A stretch of 60,000 nt of DNA from Membranipora membranacea (lineage: Eukaryota > Bryozoa > Gymnolaemata > Cheilostomatida > Membraniporidae), in contig OU612069.1 in NCBI GenBank assembly GCA_914767715.1, forward strand, positions 23,125,387 through 23,185,386, given 5' to 3'. The notes under the pieces are model-generated. The model did not search any database. It had not been told where the DNA came from and was given only the letters and a program-made list of their open reading frames with translations. Below are positions 36,001 to 42,000 of the stretch, piece by piece (position 1 is the first letter of the stretch; each line of letters opens with the position of its first letter). Position numbers and translations under genes: made by a program.

Positions 36001-39000
36001 ACCAGAACTGTACTACCTCCTTTTATCAATATCACATTCATTGTGTCATGGCGTATCAAAATGTTCATGTGTTTTCAATGAATGATTGATTTTGGGCGAG
36101 AAACTAACTTCATACTAGCTAGTATCCAGGAACTTATCTTTTCACTGATTACCAAAGTTTCAAGCGAGTTACATGATACGATAATTTACAAGTATGAGAT
36201 ACCAGAATATCAGACAGCGCTGAACTTATCCGTGTGATTTGTATGGCTGCTCACTTATCATAATATAACCATACAAGTTAGTTTGATTATCACCTGATAA
36301 TCTAATTACTACTTACAGCTATATGACACTTACCCTCGTCATATATACTAATTATTATTTACAGTTATGTGACACTTACCCTCGACACATATACGTACCG
36401 ACATGTGCTAAGAGGGTACAGATTATTGGCAGCTCTAAGTTTAGAAGTAGAGGCCGGCTACCTGTACTCAGCTATCTACATAGTAGTAATCAGGTAGGTG
36501 TGATAAATCAGGGGTGTGTCATAGATAGGGGGTGTGTCATAAATCAGGGGTGTTTCATAGTTCAAGGGTGTGTTTTACATCAGGGGTGTGATAAGTCAGT
36601 GGTGTATCATAGATATGGGGGGTATGGTCAGTCAGGGGTGTAAAATAAATCCAGGTATATGAAAAGTCAGGGGTGTGTAATAAATCAGGGGTGTTTCATA
36701 GATAGGGAGTGGGGTGTGTGTGATCATAGACAGGGGCTTGTGGCCAGTCAGAGGTGTATATTAAATCGGGGTGTATGATAATTCAGGGGTGTTTAATCAA
36801 TCAGGGGCTTATATTGAATCAGGGGTCAGGTTTTGTCTCAAAAGAGGACAACACAAAACACAGACATCGATTGAAGCTGAACCTGATGGAATTGAAGGAG
36901 TGTTCTAACCTGATGAGGCCATATCCTCAGACTTATCAATATAGACATCACAGACTCACATAGATCAATATATGTTTTATTTTCTAATGAGTTTTGCTTT
37001 TGCTGTCTTGCATTGGGCAATGAAGGGTTGAAACTTGAAAGTGTGTAAGGTCTCTTATTATGGATGGATGGCAGCTCAAAATAACCGTGTCATCCTCAGC
37101 TTCATTATTTTGGAAAGGTCAAGTTGCAGACAAGCTATTACTTGTTTGACAGTGAGCACTAAGACGAGCTCTAGTATAGACCCGCTGTGGCAGCAGTGGT
37201 TTAAGATATCATAAGATAGCAGTTTGTTGGTAAATTCGTCAAAGACAGTTTACAATTGTTTAAAAAGGCTCTGCGATTATAATGGCATATTATTTAAAAC
37301 TTCAATAGGCCTACTGGGAGGTACAAAACTACGTGAGAACCTTTCAGTCTTAATTATTGGCATTTGACTCGCTGACCTAACCTTACTACATTTGTGACCT
37401 TTATGACCTCTAGGCAGCTATAAGCCGATGCAGTCAGCCCCTAGCAGGATTCTCAGCTCGTTGTGTGGAGGATGAACAGCTGCTTCAGTGTATTTTTGAG
37501 GCCAATCCAGGATCTAAAGAGCTCTTTGTAGTCGACACGAGACCCAAGGTAAGTTTGTAATTATTATTATTATCTTTATTCAGACTATTGGTTTTCACAC
37601 AGAGTGTTACACCTTGAAAAGTCTCGTTACGTAAAATGTGACACCTCGTGTTTAAAAAATCCTGTAAAAAGAAGTGTAAAAATTCTAATCTTTGTATAAT
37701 ATGATGTGAGTTTGTATAATTGTATGTTTGTATGCTTGTATCAGTGTAAAGGAAAATGGGATTTTTTCGTGGTGACCCATGCATTACTATTTATCTATCC
37801 ACCTGTGCCGGGATAGCTGATAGCATTTCATTATCAACCACTTTGGGTGGGGAATGTGGTTGATTATGAAATGCTACTACCAGCTATCCCGGCACAGTTG
37901 GAGTGCTTAGACCTACTATTTACCTTGCAAAACTTAACACCTTTTTATAAAAATTAGTTTAAAAAAACTATGCGAGCCATTTAATCGGGTATACACTACT
38001 AAATAATTACTCTAGCAACCATGCCTGGAATCTTAGAATAAATATTGAATCAACTGTTTGTAGGTCTTTTCTCTGTAGTTTACGCCATCCAGTAGCATAT
38101 TACAATATCATATAGCCTCGTGTTCATCTAGCATAATAAAAAAATTTATATTAAAACTCGTCTATTGGACCATCGAATGCTGTGGTACAAGACAAGGAAA
38201 TGTAACACTGTTATAATGACATGGTATACAATAATACAACAGTAAAAGCTCAACGGAATTGTTTGGTTCTGTGGATTTCTTTCATGTTATGATTGTATTT
38301 TTGCACTTACAGATTAATGCTATGGCCAACAAGGCAGCGGGTAAAGGATACGAGAACGAGAACTTCTACTCTAACATCAAGTTCCAGTTTGTCGGGATAG
38401 AAAATATCCACATCATGAGGCAAAGTCTCTCCAAACTTATCGAAGGTAGGTTTGACTTACTTAGGCGCGTTTCTTCAGTGCGGTGTGTGAGTCCCATCAA
38501 CAAATAATAAATGGCCAGATACCACAAGTCTCCTCCTTTGGTCCCAATCACAGGTCTTATGATTTTAACGCCCGTCAAAGGTCAGTTTACAGGCTTCAAA
38601 TAAGTGTGTTGAGAGAATGTTTCACTTGAATATAAGACCAACTCTGGTAGTGAAGCCTATATAATAATATGTAGACAGACAAACAAATAGATTGTTATTG
38701 ACTGATTCAATAAGAGGTTTTGCCTTGATTTGGTAATCTTTTTCAAACTGACCCTATTGTTACTTCTAGTGTAATCAAGAAGCCTACCATAATTTTCAAA
38801 TTTTATTTTGACATGCTCAGAAATTAATCTACCCTACTGCCATCACAGCTTTATTGGTACAACTGTTTCTCTCTTTTCAGTGAGCGATTTGAAGATGCCC
38901 ACAATGAGCTCTTATATGAAGGCATTGGAAGAATCAAGTTGGATAAAACACATCAGAGCAGTGCTAGAGACATCAGTTTTTATAGCTAATGTGAGTACCA

Positions 39001-42000
39001 CAAGGCCTATTCCATGGTTATAGTAATTATTTTACTGTCGGCATTTTGGAGTAAATATTAAGAGTTGTTTCCTCATTGATACTAGGTAGACAACTCTATC
39101 AGTTGTTGATCGTTTTCAACAAATGAGTAAAATCTTCGCTTTTTCAAACATGCCTAAACTGGTGAAATTTATTACTAGCAAACTTTTACTTACCTTTTTT
39201 ACATATTAAAATAAGCCACCTTACCTAGCTATCATTAAGCCACCTTACCTAGCTATCATTAAGCTACCTCTTAACTAGCCAAATAACACTCTAGATAATA
39301 TATACCAATCTAGGCTTCTGTGGTATAATCTAGACAAGTTTGATCCAGATTGCCTGCATTCAGTTGCTCCCCTCCTCTGATAAGCTGCAGGCTTTATGCG
39401 TGCGGTTTATCAGTGGAAGGAGAACAAATAAAATGCAGGCAAACAAGATCAGACTAGATCTAGCTAGCATATGAACCTAGTGGAACCTCACCTGTTGTCA
39501 TTGCTCTCGTTGTAGAAAATCTGTGAGGGAGTTAGTGTGTTGATACATTGTTCAGACGGCTGGGATCGTACAGCTCAGACCTGCTCTCTATCTGCCATGA
39601 TGCTCGATCCTCACTACAGAACAATACAAGGATTTCAGGCTCTCATCGAGAAAGAATGGCTCAGCTTCGGGCATAAGTTTACTGATCGCTGCCGGCACAT
39701 ATCTGTGGTAAGTATCTGTGGTAAGTATCTGTGGTAAGTATCTGTGGTAAGTATCTGTGGTAAGTATCTGTGGTAAGTGCAGCTTCATAGGCATTCTGAT
39801 TAGGCTCCATTTGGTGGTCCTTTTAGCAATTCACTGGGTGGTACTCTTGGCTGTTCATTGGGTGTAACTAGAAATATACCCAAGACTCAAATTTCTTATT
39901 TTTACTGATTTGAGTAAATTTGATGGTACAATATACAGCAGCAAAAAATGAAATTGAAGCCACCTCGCAGGTTCAGTTCAGCCCAATGGACATCCAATAT
40001 CAGGGTTGATCAATTTTAGCACTTACTTACAAAGTTTAATGAAAATGAGAATAAAAATCCAAATAAGAATGCAAGACTAAAATAAAATGGCTCAGTCTGT
40101 AAAGTTGTTGAAAACAGTTAAAACTTCCACTGTTTTTATTCTGTGCAAAACAACGTCAGTGCTCTTTATCCTGTAGAATACACATATATACATTTTTATT
40201 GCATCAACCATCATCCAAAGATGTTCTCCCTGATGTGCAGGAAAAACAAAAAATAACGAAATAAAATCAAGGGAATAAAACTCAATTCAATGAAAAAAAT
40301 TGAATAGACAATGTAAATTTAAAAGTATGTATGGTTGTTGATGAACGAAGATCGCTTGAAGCATAATGGTTGGCTAAACTAAGTTAAGTTTGGACCTGAA
40401 CCCACTAACCTCCTTATTTCATAGGTGGACAGTAAGGAGGAATCTCCTGTATTCACTCAGTTCCTTGACGCTACCTACCAGATGATGTGTCAGTTCCCGT
40501 CAGCGTTTCAGTTCAATGAGAGATTTCTGCTGACTCTACACGACCATCTCTACTCTAGTCAGTTCGGTACATTCCTAGGCAACTGTGAGAAAGATCGGCT
40601 AGATCTCAGGTAAGAACTGAGGCTAGATCTCAGGTAAGAACTGAGGCTAGATCTCAGGTAACGTCCGAGGCTAGGTCTCAGGTAAGAATTAGGCTAGATC
40701 TTAGATAACAACTGAGGCTAGATTTTAGGTAAGAAATGAAGCTAGATCCGAGGCTAGATCTTAGGTAAGATCTCAGGCATAATCTCAGGTAAGAACTGAG
40801 GCTAGATCTTTGGTAAGAACTGAGGCTAGATCTCAGGTAAAATTTGAGGCTAGATGTTAGGTAAGAATTGAGGCTAGATATCTTCTTTGGCTGCGAATAT
40901 ACCTTACATGGATTGCAAGCTCAGCGTAAACTTGAATTTGAAATGCACTGTGTAATTGTGTACACTTTAAGTGGCTTCTATTTGGCATGATATGAGAATG
41001 GTTCAGCTTGTTAGTTCAGGTACCTCATACCACACCCCAAACAATTGACATTGCTACTTAACTTCGATCAAAATGACCCAAAGCTTAATTTTCTTTCTTT
41101 TATATGTTTACAGGCTAAGTGAGAGGACTTACTCATTATGGGGATATATGGCGACTAACATCACAGATTTTATAAATCCTCTCTATAAAAAAGAGTATGA
41201 GACAGAGAAAGCTATACTCATACCTAATGTCTCACCTCAGTTTGTCAGGTAAAGTCCATTCTATGGTTTTAGTCCATTCACAAGCTAACAAGCTTAAAGT
41301 TTGGTCAGAGATGCTGCTGGTAGCATACTTCTTTTTGGCTCTCTTTGATGATTAAATTCCTCGTGGCCTTACCTTGTTCGCTGTTTGTGATGGCGAAATG
41401 CCTCTAAAACCAGCCCTGACCAAATAATAAGTGTTTCAACGACGTGAATTAGAATACGTTGTGAAGAACCATTGAAGTTTCTGTACCCATCAAATTGATA
41501 GCATAATTCAGATGCCTGAAGCCTAGAAGATCATTTTATGTTTCAAACAAACTGCGGAGATGTGTGTCAGTTAGGGTGTCAAGAAAGTGAATTATTGTCA
41601 TTGGGCAATCAGAAAAGTTTGTAGTGAGGCTCTATTGTATTGGGTTAAGTGACTGCTAGGGAGTTTCATAAAAACCTTGACCTTTCAACAGCCTTGACCT
41701 CATGATAACCTCTTACAGTTACTGGAAGGGAATGTATAACAGATTTGAGACTACAGTTCATGAGAGAGAAAATGTCACAGACGTCGTGTCTGCGCTAGTA
41801 GATCATAACTCATCACTGGAGGATCACATATGTCTATTAGAAAGGGTAAATTTCAATTAACTAAGAATCGATATTGTTATGTGGTGGTTAATATTTACGA
41901 TAACTGGTTTGGTATATCATTTACTGAGGTGATTGTGACAGAATCAGGTTTTTGGTATCATTATAGAGTTATGAGCGTTATAACTATTAAACAACCTGTG

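Larger units (their letters stand above)
34776..36364 (+). other. MTMR intron 4
   Basis: Contains a foldback element (34986-35086), a MITE (35604-35845) and the duplicated acceptor at its 3' end (36303-36394). No other exon. Confidence 0.5.

Noticed and set aside
40597-40881. CRISPR-like array of direct repeats
   Set aside because: Units are contiguous without unique spacers and the DNA is an animal gene intron.
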